The notes under the pieces were generated by a model. It did not search any database. It had not been told where the DNA came from and worked only from the letters and a program-made list of their open reading frames with translations. A stretch of DNA of 64,000 nt, from the NCBI GenBank assembly GCA_002995645.1, contig PUHO01000003.1, positions 19,869-83,868 on the forward strand, in the 5' to 3' direction. This DNA is from SAR324 cluster bacterium (GTDB lineage: Bacteria > SAR324 > XYD2-FULL-50-16 > HCM1). Below are positions 18,151 through 26,709 of this stretch, piece by piece. How positions within the stretch are numbered: the stretch's first letter is position 1; the number at the start of each line of letters is the position of its first letter. A program made the translations under genes and the position numbers.

Positions 18151-19218
18151 ATGAAAGACACCATAGCTGAAATAGTATTCTATTCTCTTTATTTATTTAT
18201 TTACGGGCTTGTTATATATATGTTTTGGTCATATATATCTGTATTGATTTTTGCCGGTATTTTATCAGGTGTATTTTTGCCGGTATTTCACTTTTTTGTG
18301 AATCGCTTACGTTGGGGAGTCTATACGTCGGCTTTTTGTATTTGTGTGCTGATTTGTATTCTTGTTGGCGTTCCTGTGGCTTATTTCCTTTCACATCTTA
18401 TTGGCGAAGCTGTTAGCTTATTTACGAACGTTCGTGAATTTTTAACAACAGATAAACTGCAAAGTTGGTTTAATAGTAAACACGGATTAACTGACTTTTT
18501 GAAACGTATTTTTACCATGTTAAATCTAGAATATCGCCCGGATATGTTGCAAAACTTTTTACTAGATACGGCAAAAACAATGAGTAGCCACTTTTTGGAT
18601 ACAGTGAATACATGGCTTTCAAATATACTGTATTTACTATGGCAGTTTATTATTATGCTTATCCTTATTTTTGGTTTCCTTTCCTATAGTGGGTCTTTAC
18701 GTAAGTTTGTTGCGAATATATTGCCTTTACCTGAAAGCGAAATAGAGCTTGTTTTTCTTAAGTTTAAACAGATTAACTATGTTACTTTTGTAACGAATGC
18801 AATAGGCGGGATTATCCAAGGCGTGTTAGCAGGGATTGCCTTTTATATTGTCGGCATAGATAGCCCGGTTTTTTGGACTATTTTTATGACCTTCCTTGCG
18901 TTTGTTCCCATTATTGGTATTTCTATAATCTATATTCCTGCAAGTATATATTTGTATATTTTTGATCCTTCTTTGTGGAAACCAATTTTTCTTTTAATCT
19001 TTTGTACTTCCATTGCTCTTTGGGTGGAACAATGGTTTAAACCTAAGTTTATGGGAAGGCAAATAGATACGAATGCTATTTTAATTTTATTAAGTATTAT
19101 TGCCGGTATTAGTCAATTTGGCGTGCTTGGTATTTTTTACGGACCTTTACTTATATCTGTTTTCTTTACTTTTATTGAATTATATCAAAAACGTAAACAA
19201 CGTTTCAATGCACAATAA
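18151..19218 (+). CDS. AI-2E family permease
   Basis: Inner-membrane protein of the AI-2E transporter (PerM/YdiK) family, 355 residues with about seven or eight membrane helices. Family features: the double hydrophobic start, a soluble helical segment (about 80-135) and the conserved NAIGGIIQGVLAGI. Later come TFLAFVPIIG and GISQFGVLGIFYGPLLISV. Members have been assigned to signal export, Na+/H+ exchange or unknown roles, so no substrate is claimed. It follows trkA by 21 bases. Confidence 0.85.
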   Translation: MKDTIAEIVFYSLYLFIYGLVIYMFWSYISVLIFAGILSGVFLPVFHFFVNRLRWGVYTSAFCICVLICILVGVPVAYFLSHLIGEAVSLFTNVREFLTTDKLQSWFNSKHGLTDFLKRIFTMLNLEYRPDMLQNFLLDTAKTMSSHFLDTVNTWLSNILYLLWQFIIMLILIFGFLSYSGSLRKFVANILPLPESEIELVFLKFKQINYVTFVTNAIGGIIQGVLAGIAFYIVGIDSPVFWTIFMTFLAFVPIIGISIIYIPASIYLYIFDPSLWKPIFLLIFCTSIALWVEQWFKPKFMGRQIDTNAILILLSIIAGISQFGVLGIFYGPLLISVFFTFIELYQKRKQRFNAQ

Positions 19219-19240
19219 ACTTTACATGTAAAAAGTACTT

Positions 19241-20329
19241 ATGCACCTTATTGCTTCTAGTTTTAAAGGAAAAAAAGTTTTTATTACAGGGCATACCGGA
19301 TTTAAAGGAACTTGGCTTTCTTTATTAATGCTAGAAATGGGCGCCGTTGTTTGCGGCGTTTCCCTTGATGCGAGTCCTTTACGTTTTTTATATCATAAAG
19401 CGAAGTTGGAACAGCATATGACAAGTTATCTTTTTGATATGACAGATAGAGAGAAATTAGCTTCTGTTATAACTAGCTTCCAGCCGGATATTGTTTTTCA
19501 CTTAGCCGCCCAGCCGATAGTAACCGAATCGTATCGCGATCCTGTTACTACCTACCAATCTAACGTAATGGGAACAGTGAGCTTATTACATTGTTTATCT
19601 TTACTATCTAAACCGGTTTATACGTTATTTATTACAACAGACAAAGTATATGCCGACACAAAACAAGAAGGCGCCTATACAGAAACGGATACACTAGGCG
19701 GACACGATCCTTATAGTGCTTCTAAAGCTTGTTGCGAAATGGTTATTGATTCTTGGCGGCGTTCTTTTTTTCCTGTTACGCAATTTGATTCCCATCAAAC
19801 TGCCATAGCCATAGCACGTAGTGGTAATGTAATTGGCGGCGGAGATATGAATCCAACAAGGTTGCTTCCTTCTTGTATAGAAAATATACTTGCCGGGCAA
19901 CCGATTACTTTACATAATCACAATGCAACAAGGCATTTTCAATATATTATAGATGTTATACATGCCTATGCTTTGTTAGTTGCTAAGCTTATAGAAGATC
20001 CATATACCTATAGCGAGCCGTGGAATGTGGCGAGTAATGCCGATCAAGCTATGGACGTAGTAAGGTTTGTTAAAACGGTGATTGCTATCTATGGTAAAGG
20101 GCAATATATCATATCACAACAACAAAAACCGGAAACGGAATTTTTAGTTTTAGATAATAGTAAGATACAATCAAAACTAGGTTGGATTCCCTCTACGTCC
20201 ATACAAGAAGCGATTTCACGTAGTGTTGCCTTTTATAAAAAGCAAGACCAAGCTAACGTATATCGTTTAATGCAACAAGAAATACAATATTATTATCAAG
20301 AAGGAATAGGAAGGCGTGCTTGCTTATAA
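19241..20329 (+). CDS. rfbG: CDP-glucose 4,6-dehydratase
   Basis: Extended-SDR sugar-nucleotide enzyme that converts CDP-glucose to CDP-4-keto-6-deoxyglucose for dideoxyhexose or related surface sugars. The N-terminus reads VFITGHTGFKGTWLSLL, the special GHTGFKGxWL form of this family. The catalytic Thr is in ITTDKVYAD, and the YxxxK motif is in DPYSASKACCE. NVIGGGDM and RHFQYIIDV follow. The length of 362 is typical. No CDP-glucose synthase or other sugar genes flank it, so the final sugar is unknown. Its 3' end overlaps that of comEC on the opposite strand by 34 bases. Confidence 0.88.
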   Translation: MHLIASSFKGKKVFITGHTGFKGTWLSLLMLEMGAVVCGVSLDASPLRFLYHKAKLEQHMTSYLFDMTDREKLASVITSFQPDIVFHLAAQPIVTESYRDPVTTYQSNVMGTVSLLHCLSLLSKPVYTLFITTDKVYADTKQEGAYTETDTLGGHDPYSASKACCEMVIDSWRRSFFPVTQFDSHQTAIAIARSGNVIGGGDMNPTRLLPSCIENILAGQPITLHNHNATRHFQYIIDVIHAYALLVAKLIEDPYTYSEPWNVASNADQAMDVVRFVKTVIAIYGKGQYIISQQQKPETEFLVLDNSKIQSKLGWIPSTSIQEAISRSVAFYKKQDQANVYRLMQQEIQYYYQEGIGRRACL

Positions 20330-21807
20330 CGTAACGCCCTAGTTGCTATATAGGCGAGCAGGTGGAAACTTACTAGGTAGATTATAACGGCTATGCCAGA
20401 GTGCGTATAATGAATCGCTATGGGATAATCTAGCCATTGTAAGCTATATTTAAGCAAGCTATGCCATATGCTACCGGTAAATTGGATAGGCAAAAAGACT
20501 ATTTGTTCTATTACCTGCGGTAGCGGTATAAAGTACCCTATGAATAACACAACGCAAGCTAATAAAATTAAAGGTAAAAATATAACGGATAAAAAGAAAA
20601 TGTGTATATTGTTGTGAATAGGAAAGAATAAAGAGATTTGAGTTTGTAAGTTGGTGATTAAAGGAAAAGTGGCAATAAAAATACTGATACTAATCAAACT
20701 TGTTGCAAATAACGTTTTTCCTAATTTAAGCAAAATCGAATCGTTCGTATGTATTTGTGGCAAGAAAGGCAAAGTCCAACAAATAGTAGAAACGCAAAGA
20801 GCTGACAAGATAAAAGAAAGATTAGCAATAATAGCCGGATTATATATAGTTAAAAGGTTAATAGAGATTAAGAATAAAAGCCATAGTGAAATATTAAAAC
20901 CGAAGCTGATAAAAAACCAGTATACTGCAAACATAGTAAAAGAACGTATAGCAGTAATAGGCGATTGGAATAGCCAAAGGCAGGTAAGTAATAAACCAAT
21001 AGAAAAGAAGCGGATTAGTAATAAAACTTTGCCTTCTTGTGCATAACGATATGAAAAGCGAAAAAAGACAAACATAAAAATAGAAAAGAACAAAGTATAT
21101 ACTAAACCAATATGCAAACCGGACAAAACGAATACATGACGTATGCCAAGTTCGTTTAAATTGGTTTTAACTTCTTTTGAAAGAAATTGACTAGAGCCGC
21201 TTACTAATGCCATATAGGCTTGTTGGCTAAATCCTTCTAGATATTGATAGCCTTTGTATAATAGGAATAAAAATAGTGGATTAGCATTAACGATTTTCTT
21301 TTCTTGATCTATTTCATGAATATATAGTTTGTCTGCAATTAAAGTATGCTTATCTTGTTGATCTATATGCCATGTATTTGCTGTAATACGTACAGTAGAG
21401 TTAAACAGAAAAAAAGGAATAGTTCGCTTTTTCTTTAATTTTAGTTTCCAATAGCTTTGTTTTGCAATCTGTCCTTGTGAAAAACTAGTAGCTTGTATAG
21501 CAAGAAGGGAATTTGTTTGTATTCTTTTTTGTAACGGTAGTTTAACAAGTGTGGCTTCTATTTCTGTAGGTACTTGTTTTGCCGCAGTAAAGCTGGTTTG
21601 CCATAAAGGCACGGCTTGCCAAAGAATAAGCGCGCCAAAACACAAAGCAAGAAAGCGAAGCGAACGATGATATAAAGCAAAGCCAAGTAATACGAGTTGT
21701 AAAAGCGGTTTTATCCAAATAATAGCAATAGCCGATTCAGTTAAATATAAACAAGAAGGAAGAAATAAAAGGGTAAAAAAGAAATAAGGGTGAATTGGTT
21801 TGCGCAT
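20296..21807 (-). CDS. comEC: ComEC/Rec2-like competence-domain membrane protein without metallo-beta-lactamase domain
   Basis: Polytopic inner-membrane protein. The DUF4131-like N-terminal part (about 1-180) is followed by the Competence domain with RHVFVLSGLHIGLVYTLFF, the ISGLHIG motif of DNA-uptake channels. About ten hydrophobic helices follow. The length is about 503 versus 700-800 for full ComEC, and the C-terminal metallo-beta-lactamase domain is absent. An ATG at 21807 is preferred over the in-frame TTG at 21843 because it avoids overlap with holA. ComEC carries single-stranded DNA across the membrane; short forms also occur where competence has not been shown. Confidence 0.78.
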   Translation of the reverse strand: MRKPIHPYFFFTLLFLPSCLYLTESAIAIIWIKPLLQLVLLGFALYHRSLRFLALCFGALILWQAVPLWQTSFTAAKQVPTEIEATLVKLPLQKRIQTNSLLAIQATSFSQGQIAKQSYWKLKLKKKRTIPFFLFNSTVRITANTWHIDQQDKHTLIADKLYIHEIDQEKKIVNANPLFLFLLYKGYQYLEGFSQQAYMALVSGSSQFLSKEVKTNLNELGIRHVFVLSGLHIGLVYTLFFSIFMFVFFRFSYRYAQEGKVLLLIRFFSIGLLLTCLWLFQSPITAIRSFTMFAVYWFFISFGFNISLWLLFLISINLLTIYNPAIIANLSFILSALCVSTICWTLPFLPQIHTNDSILLKLGKTLFATSLISISIFIATFPLITNLQTQISLFFPIHNNIHIFFLSVIFLPLILLACVVLFIGYFIPLPQVIEQIVFLPIQFTGSIWHSLLKYSLQWLDYPIAIHYTHSGIAVIIYLVSFHLLAYIATRALRYKQARLPIPS

Positions 21808-21818
21808 AACGAATGAAA

Positions 21819-23162
21819 CTAGGCGGCAAAGCGAGCAGTACAAACTTGTAAAATAAAATCGGCTAAAATGGTGTGAGCTTGTTTTTGATCATATTTTATT
21901 GGGATATCTTGTGCGGCAAGATAACAAAGGATACGGCAAAGCTCTTTTGTGGTGAAAGAAGAAGCGTGAGCAATGACTTGATTAGCAATGAAAGGCGGCA
22001 GTTTGAGAAACGACGTGATTTCTTGTTTTGTTTTGCTTTGTTCTTTTAGCCATTTAATATGTAAAATGCGGCGGAACTGAGAAGCAAGTAAACTGTGAAT
22101 AATAACACTATCTTTTGCGTTAATTTGCAGTAGTTGTTTTAGTAAACTTAGGCTGGCGTTAAGGTTCCTAGACACAAGGTGTTGTGTTAGTTGGAATATA
22201 TCATTGTTAAGAGGCGGGCTACTAATTTGCAAAACGTCTTGCGTTGTTATCGCTCTGTTATCGCAAAACAAGGCAAGCTTTGTTAATTCATTATGTAAAA
22301 AAGAAAGATCCGTTCCTACAAGAGAGATAAACAAATTTTGTGCTTGCGTGTCAAACTGTAAGCCAAGTGATTTAGCTTCTTGGTTTACCCATGTGCTAGG
22401 GTTAAAATCTTGGTAGGTTACTAACGTTTTTTCTATGCTAGTATGGTCTTTAATTGGTTTACGTAAAGCTGTTGGTAGTTCTTCTATTTTGCGTATAGTA
22501 GCGGAGAAAATAAAATATACGTTAGTTGGCGGGGTTGTCATATACTCTATAAGTAAGTTTATTGCTTGTTGCCCCCACGCTGTGTTTTTTGCTACGTTTG
22601 GTTGTAATGTTTCTTCTACAACAATCTTTTTTTTCAGTTTAGATTCTATATAGGCTTGTATGCTAACAGGCGGTTTTGTTTGTGCCGCATCTTTATATAT
22701 GAATAGGTTTTCTTGGTTTTCTTTATATTGAATTGCAATATTATTTGTTGTTTTTACTTGCATTTGAGCTAATAAAGAAAGAACGGAAATAGTACGTTTT
22801 TTATCTTCTATTATATCAGGTAAGAATAAAGAAACGACGCCGTTTTTTTCTTGTACGTCTAATTTTAATTCAGCTAGTTTTTTTTCTATTTTAGCATCGG
22901 CATTCGGCGCCGGGAGTTTGTCTAGATTACGAACAAGAAGCACTTTCTCTTCAGCAAAGAAAGAAAGGTTTTCGCAAGTTGTTTGTAAGTTGGCAAGCCA
23001 TGTTTCAGGGGAAACCGTTTTATATACCATAGCGTCGCAATCAAAGATTTCAATTTGCGATTTAGTAAGGTTGGTTTCTTTTACATAAGATGCAAGAATG
23101 GAATCTTCTTTTTGTTTATTTGCAAAAGGTTGATTGCCATATATAAAAACGTAAGGTTTCAT
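21819..23162 (-). CDS. holA: DNA polymerase III delta subunit-like protein with an internal insertion
   Basis: HolA opens the beta clamp within the clamp loader. Similarity to delta: an N-terminal AAA-like start (MKPYVFIYGNQPF), and 'FFAEEKVLLVRNLDKL' in the position of the usual RLVLVRNAEKL. The C-terminal half has the delta pattern (LVGTDLSFLHNELTKLALF, then NDIFQLTQHLVSRN and LLASQFRRILHIKWLKEQ). The length of 447 exceeds the usual 330-345. The excess lies at about residues 85-195, which has no match in the standard layout. The gene precedes comEC-like, a pairing seen in other bacteria. Confidence 0.8.
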   Translation of the reverse strand: MKPYVFIYGNQPFANKQKEDSILASYVKETNLTKSQIEIFDCDAMVYKTVSPETWLANLQTTCENLSFFAEEKVLLVRNLDKLPAPNADAKIEKKLAELKLDVQEKNGVVSLFLPDIIEDKKRTISVLSLLAQMQVKTTNNIAIQYKENQENLFIYKDAAQTKPPVSIQAYIESKLKKKIVVEETLQPNVAKNTAWGQQAINLLIEYMTTPPTNVYFIFSATIRKIEELPTALRKPIKDHTSIEKTLVTYQDFNPSTWVNQEAKSLGLQFDTQAQNLFISLVGTDLSFLHNELTKLALFCDNRAITTQDVLQISSPPLNNDIFQLTQHLVSRNLNASLSLLKQLLQINAKDSVIIHSLLASQFRRILHIKWLKEQSKTKQEITSFLKLPPFIANQVIAHASSFTTKELCRILCYLAAQDIPIKYDQKQAHTILADFILQVCTARFAA

Positions 23163-23176
23163 ACAAGTTTTCTATT

Positions 23177-23206
23177 TAGACAGGGAGTAAAAGAGTGTGA
23201 TATAAT
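23177..23206 (+). promoter_or_regulatory. Sigma70-type promoter for cyaY
   Basis: TAGACA at 23177-23182 and a perfect TATAAT at 23201-23206, 18-base spacer, with TG one base before the -10. The cyaY ATG is at 23261, preceded by GGAATAGAG. It diverges from holA, whose start is at 23162. Confidence 0.6.
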
Positions 23207-23260
23207 GTAACATAACAAAATATACGGCATGATGTCAAAAATGAAATAAAGGAATAGAGT

Positions 23261-23584
23261 ATGGATTCGTCAAATTTTATACAACAAGTACAAAACGTTT
23301 ACGCAAAAGTCTGGCAAGCTGTGGATCTGTTAGATCCGGATATAATTGAAGCGGAAAAACAAGGGGATCATATTACCTTGTTGTTATTAGAAGGCAAATA
23401 TAAATTTATAGTAAATAGACAAACTAGTGTGCAACAAATTTGGCTTGCTGCCGGAAGTGAAGGCTTTCATTTTAATTATGACGAAGTAAAACAAGTATGG
23501 TTATGTGATAAGACAAATCGTGAATTTTTTGCCGTTTTAGAAGAAAAATTATATGATTACACACAATATAAAGTTACGTTTTAA
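23261..23584 (+). CDS. cyaY: Frataxin-like iron-sulfur assembly protein CyaY
   Basis: Frataxin binds iron and modulates cysteine desulfurase in iron-sulfur cluster assembly. The 107-residue protein matches CyaY over its length: an acidic N-terminal helix (AVDLLDPDIIEAEKQGD), then the core YKFIVNRQTSVQQIWLAAG. FHFNYDEVKQVWLCDK and a closing helix (EFFAVLEEKLYDY) follow. The INRQ..xxQxWLA strand and HFxxxxxxWxCD pattern are those of E. coli CyaY. It has its own promoter and is followed 20 bases on by an unknown 562-residue gene. No isc or suf genes are near. Confidence 0.85.
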   Translation: MDSSNFIQQVQNVYAKVWQAVDLLDPDIIEAEKQGDHITLLLLEGKYKFIVNRQTSVQQIWLAAGSEGFHFNYDEVKQVWLCDKTNREFFAVLEEKLYDYTQYKVTF

Positions 23585-23604
23585 CTAAAACAAGAGGAGC
23601 CGTT

Positions 23605-25293
23605 TTGTTAGATCAAAATTTTGAAGAACGATTTGCCCCGGAAGCAAAGCAAAAATTTGCCCCTGTTATTGCTTCGTATGATGCAAAGGTGAAGTTACGT
23701 AAGTTCCCTGTTGACTTGGCGTTCTTTGGCGTAAACCAAACAATACAAGAACAAATACAAGAAATACTCCTTTCTATTTTAGAAGAAACTTGTAAAACCA
23801 TAGTAGAAACTAAACATATACAAGCTAAGCTTTGTTTTTATTCGCAAGAAAAATGGGAATCAAAAATAAATAAACAGCTTACAAAAATAAATCTCCCTGC
23901 TGCTAAAATTAATTTTTTAACTTCTATTCCTACTATAGACGTTATTATTTTAAATACAAATTCATTAGGCTTGATTTTGAAAGTCGTACGTTTAGCATTG
24001 TCTAAACTTTTTGGTGCTTTATGGTTTTATCGTGTTGGGTTTCCTGATTTACACGTTTTGAACGCAACAATTAAGCTTGAAAAAGAACAGGTGCCACCGT
24101 CTGAGAAAATAGCTTTTATGTACGTTTCACAGTATTTTTCTGAAGATTTAATCCAACGTGTTACAAAGCAAACAAAACAAAAGAAAACAGATAAAAACAT
24201 AATAACTAGTTTCTTACTTGGTGAAAGCAAAAAATTCTATGCTGATCCTTTGCTTGTTTCGCCTTCTTGGTTGCAACAAGAATGGCATAATATATTGCTT
24301 AATATACAAGATAATAAAGAATTATTTTTTGAAGAAAGATTGCAAAAAAGTTTTGCTTTTGCTTTGCAATTTAGCTTGATCTTGCCACATGAGAAACACA
24401 AAATAGAACCTTTACTGTTAAAAGGAAGCGCTTTGTTTTCTGTAGTAAAAGAAAAAGCTAATTTATTGTTTTATATTATGGAAGAAATAGAACAAGCCTA
24501 TCATCTGTTAATAGAAGAAGACGGGCATGAATATGAAGCCGGTTTTTTAGAAAATTATATTACTATTTTGAAGCAAAGACGGCATATGCTTTTAGATCAA
24601 GGTTATGCGCTTTTATTTTTCGGGCAATTTGCCAACAAAAAGGAAGAAGAAGACTTTACTTTTTGGTTGTTACGTAATCAGGTGGTTACCTTGGACACAG
24701 TAGATGAAAAAAAGATCGTACGTTATACGGAACAATATAAAAATAGTATATATCAAAAGTTATTTGACTTACTAGACGGCTTGCTTTTATTTCATAGAAA
24801 ACCAAGTAAACAAACGCAAGAACTGATAAAGCAAAATATGTATTGGTTACGTTATAAAAAACCGTTACTACGTCTATTCGCTGACGGTAGTGCGATTGCC
24901 TTTTCTGTTATGGAAGAAGTAGCGCAAGCGGCAAAAGGAGAAACAACGGCATTTAATGCAAAGCAAGCTCTTACAGACGGTTGGGCTTATTTTATTTCTT
25001 TTGTTTTACTCTATGCTTACCTTAAAGCAAGAGATAAGCAAGGCGAGGCTGGGCAAGCAGAGAAGTGGCGTAAAGCAATTGAAAACTATTTAGAGCAACA
25101 TATAAAAGAACCGATTTATACGATTGGTTACTTTTTTATGCGTATTTATTTTGCAAATCAAGAAAATTTGCTAGTTTGTGTTAAAGCAGTACAAGAAGGT
25201 TTAGTTTCTTTAGATTTTTTACTAGAACATCATAGCTTGTTAAAACAAAAAAACGATTTTCTTACGTTAGTGCAAGAATACGCTAAGATTTAG
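23605..25293 (+). CDS. Unknown 562-residue cytosolic protein
   Basis: I do not recognise this protein. It starts with TTG at 23605, supported by GAGGAG at 23592-23597. There is no signal peptide. An alpha/beta N-terminal part (about 1-190) includes the hydrophobic stretch TSIPTIDVIILNTNSLGLIL. The rest is largely helical, with motifs such as AGFLENYITILKQRRHMLLDQG and a C-terminal helical region (about 440-562). It is probably co-transcribed with cyaY. The last 290 bases are repeated directly downstream. There are no obvious catalytic motifs. Confidence 0.75.
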   Translation: MLDQNFEERFAPEAKQKFAPVIASYDAKVKLRKFPVDLAFFGVNQTIQEQIQEILLSILEETCKTIVETKHIQAKLCFYSQEKWESKINKQLTKINLPAAKINFLTSIPTIDVIILNTNSLGLILKVVRLALSKLFGALWFYRVGFPDLHVLNATIKLEKEQVPPSEKIAFMYVSQYFSEDLIQRVTKQTKQKKTDKNIITSFLLGESKKFYADPLLVSPSWLQQEWHNILLNIQDNKELFFEERLQKSFAFALQFSLILPHEKHKIEPLLLKGSALFSVVKEKANLLFYIMEEIEQAYHLLIEEDGHEYEAGFLENYITILKQRRHMLLDQGYALLFFGQFANKKEEEDFTFWLLRNQVVTLDTVDEKKIVRYTEQYKNSIYQKLFDLLDGLLLFHRKPSKQTQELIKQNMYWLRYKKPLLRLFADGSAIAFSVMEEVAQAAKGETTAFNAKQALTDGWAYFISFVLLYAYLKARDKQGEAGQAEKWRKAIENYLEQHIKEPIYTIGYFFMRIYFANQENLLVCVKAVQEGLVSLDFLLEHHSLLKQKNDFLTLVQEYAKI

Positions 25294-25600
25294 TTAGCTA
25301 AGTTTTACTCTATGCTTACCTTAAAGCAAGAGATAAGCAAGGCGAGGCTGGGCAAGCGGAGAAATGGCGTAAAGCAATTGAAAACTATTTAGAGCAACAT
25401 ATAAAAGAACCGATCTATACGATTGGTTACTTTTTTATGCGTATTTATTTTGCAAATCAAGAAAACTTGCTAGTTTGTGTTAAAGCAGTACAAGAAGGTT
25501 TAGTTTCTTTAGATTTTTTACTAGAACATCATAGCTTGTTAAAACAAAAAAACGATTTTCTTACGTTAGTACAAGAATACGCTAAGATTTAGTTAGCTAA
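25003..25600 (+). repeat. 299-bp tandem duplication of a gene 3' end
   Basis: Unit 1 is 25003-25301 (the last 97 codons of the 562-residue gene, its stop and 8 bases). Unit 2 is 25302-25600. The junction sequence GTTTTACTCT occurs at 25003, 25302 and again at 25601, the pattern expected from slippage or unequal exchange between short repeats. The two units differ at five positions only. Confidence 0.95.
25302..25592 (+). pseudogene. Silent C-terminal copy of the 562-residue gene
   Basis: The second unit of the 299-bp duplication remains open for 97 codons from VLLYAYLKARDKQG to the same stop. It is immediately preceded in frame by TAA and has no start codon or ribosome binding site. The five differences from the coding unit are GCA/GCG, AAG/AAA, ATT/ATC, AAT/AAC and GTG/GTA, all synonymous. 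It ends 12 bases before the stop of the HD-GYP gene on the other strand. Confidence 0.85.
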
Positions 25601-25603
25601 GTT

Positions 25604-26689
25604 TTACTCTTCTTTTCTTTTGGCTTGCGCTTCTAAAGTGAATATAAGCGGATCTTCTAGCAACGTTTCTTTGTAATTACTTTTTACGTCTAATACGTCA
25701 GGTAGAATGCTAATAAATGCGTTCACTAGCTCACTATCAAAAGACGTGCCGGATTCTTTTTTTAAGAAAGCGACCGCGTCGTCTATTGACCAAGCTTTTT
25801 TGTAAGGTCGTTCTGTTGTCAATGCGTCAAATACGTCAACTATACTAATGATTCTGCCGGCTAAAGGAATTTCTTTTTCTTTAATAGCACGTGGATAGCC
25901 GGTGCCGTCCCATTTTTCATGGTGCACTAGCGCAATAGACCGAGCAAGTCGTAACAAGGGCGAGCTATGTTGTCCAATAATGGTGGCGCCTATTTCCGGA
26001 TGCCTTTTCATAATTAACCATTCGTCTGTTGTTAATTTTCCCGGTTTTTGTAAAATATGATCAGGAATTCCAATTTTTCCTATGTCATGCATCGGCGCCG
26101 CTTGGAAAATATGCATGATTTCTTGCTCTTTCAATCCTATTTTCTTGGCTAATAACCTTGCGTAGTAACTCATGCGAATCACGTGCAAACCTGTTTCATT
26201 ATCTTTGAATTCTGCTGCGCGCCCTAAACGATGAATAATTTCTAGCTTAGTTTGTAATAATAATACGGATTTTTCTTTAACTTTACGATCTAATTCTTGA
26301 TTTTGCTTGTATAAAGATAAATGGGTTTTAACACGCGCTAGGACAATAGCCGGGATTACCGGTTTAGTTATATAGTCAACGCCGCCTATTTTAAATCCTT
26401 CTTCTTCAGAAGCAACGTCGTTTTTAGCGGTTACAAAAATAACGGGTATCGGTTCGGTTAAAGGATCTTCTTTCAAGTGAATACAAGTTTCATAGCCGTC
26501 CATTTCAGGCATCATAATATCTAGTAAAATCAAATCCGGCGGGAACGGGGAATTAGCAATAGCTAATGCTTTTTTCCCGTTTAAGGCTATTTTAACTTGG
26601 TAATGTGGCGATAGAATATGCCGTAAGACTTCAATGTTATCCGGCATATCGTCTACGACTAGTATAGTATAAGGTTTAGCTTCACTCAT
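25604..26689 (-). CDS. Response regulator with HD-GYP cyclic-di-GMP phosphodiesterase domain
   Basis: A two-domain signalling protein of 361 residues. The receiver domain (1-125) has VVDDMPDN, phosphoacceptor Asp 57 in LILLDIMMPEMDG, the TAKND switch Thr and Lys 109 in YITKP. A helix links it to the HD-GYP domain (about 150-330) with HDIGKIGIPD (HD at 201-202). HHEKWDGTGYP (about 256-266), then VDVFDALTTERPYKKAW, follow. All signature residues for c-di-GMP hydrolysis are present. It starts 20 bases after the hybrid kinase and is probably its output partner. Confidence 0.93.
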   Translation of the reverse strand: MSEAKPYTILVVDDMPDNIEVLRHILSPHYQVKIALNGKKALAIANSPFPPDLILLDIMMPEMDGYETCIHLKEDPLTEPIPVIFVTAKNDVASEEEGFKIGGVDYITKPVIPAIVLARVKTHLSLYKQNQELDRKVKEKSVLLLQTKLEIIHRLGRAAEFKDNETGLHVIRMSYYARLLAKKIGLKEQEIMHIFQAAPMHDIGKIGIPDHILQKPGKLTTDEWLIMKRHPEIGATIIGQHSSPLLRLARSIALVHHEKWDGTGYPRAIKEKEIPLAGRIISIVDVFDALTTERPYKKAWSIDDAVAFLKKESGTSFDSELVNAFISILPDVLDVKSNYKETLLEDPLIFTLEAQAKRKEE

Positions 26690-26709
26690 AAGTTATATTT
26701 TAGCTAGTA

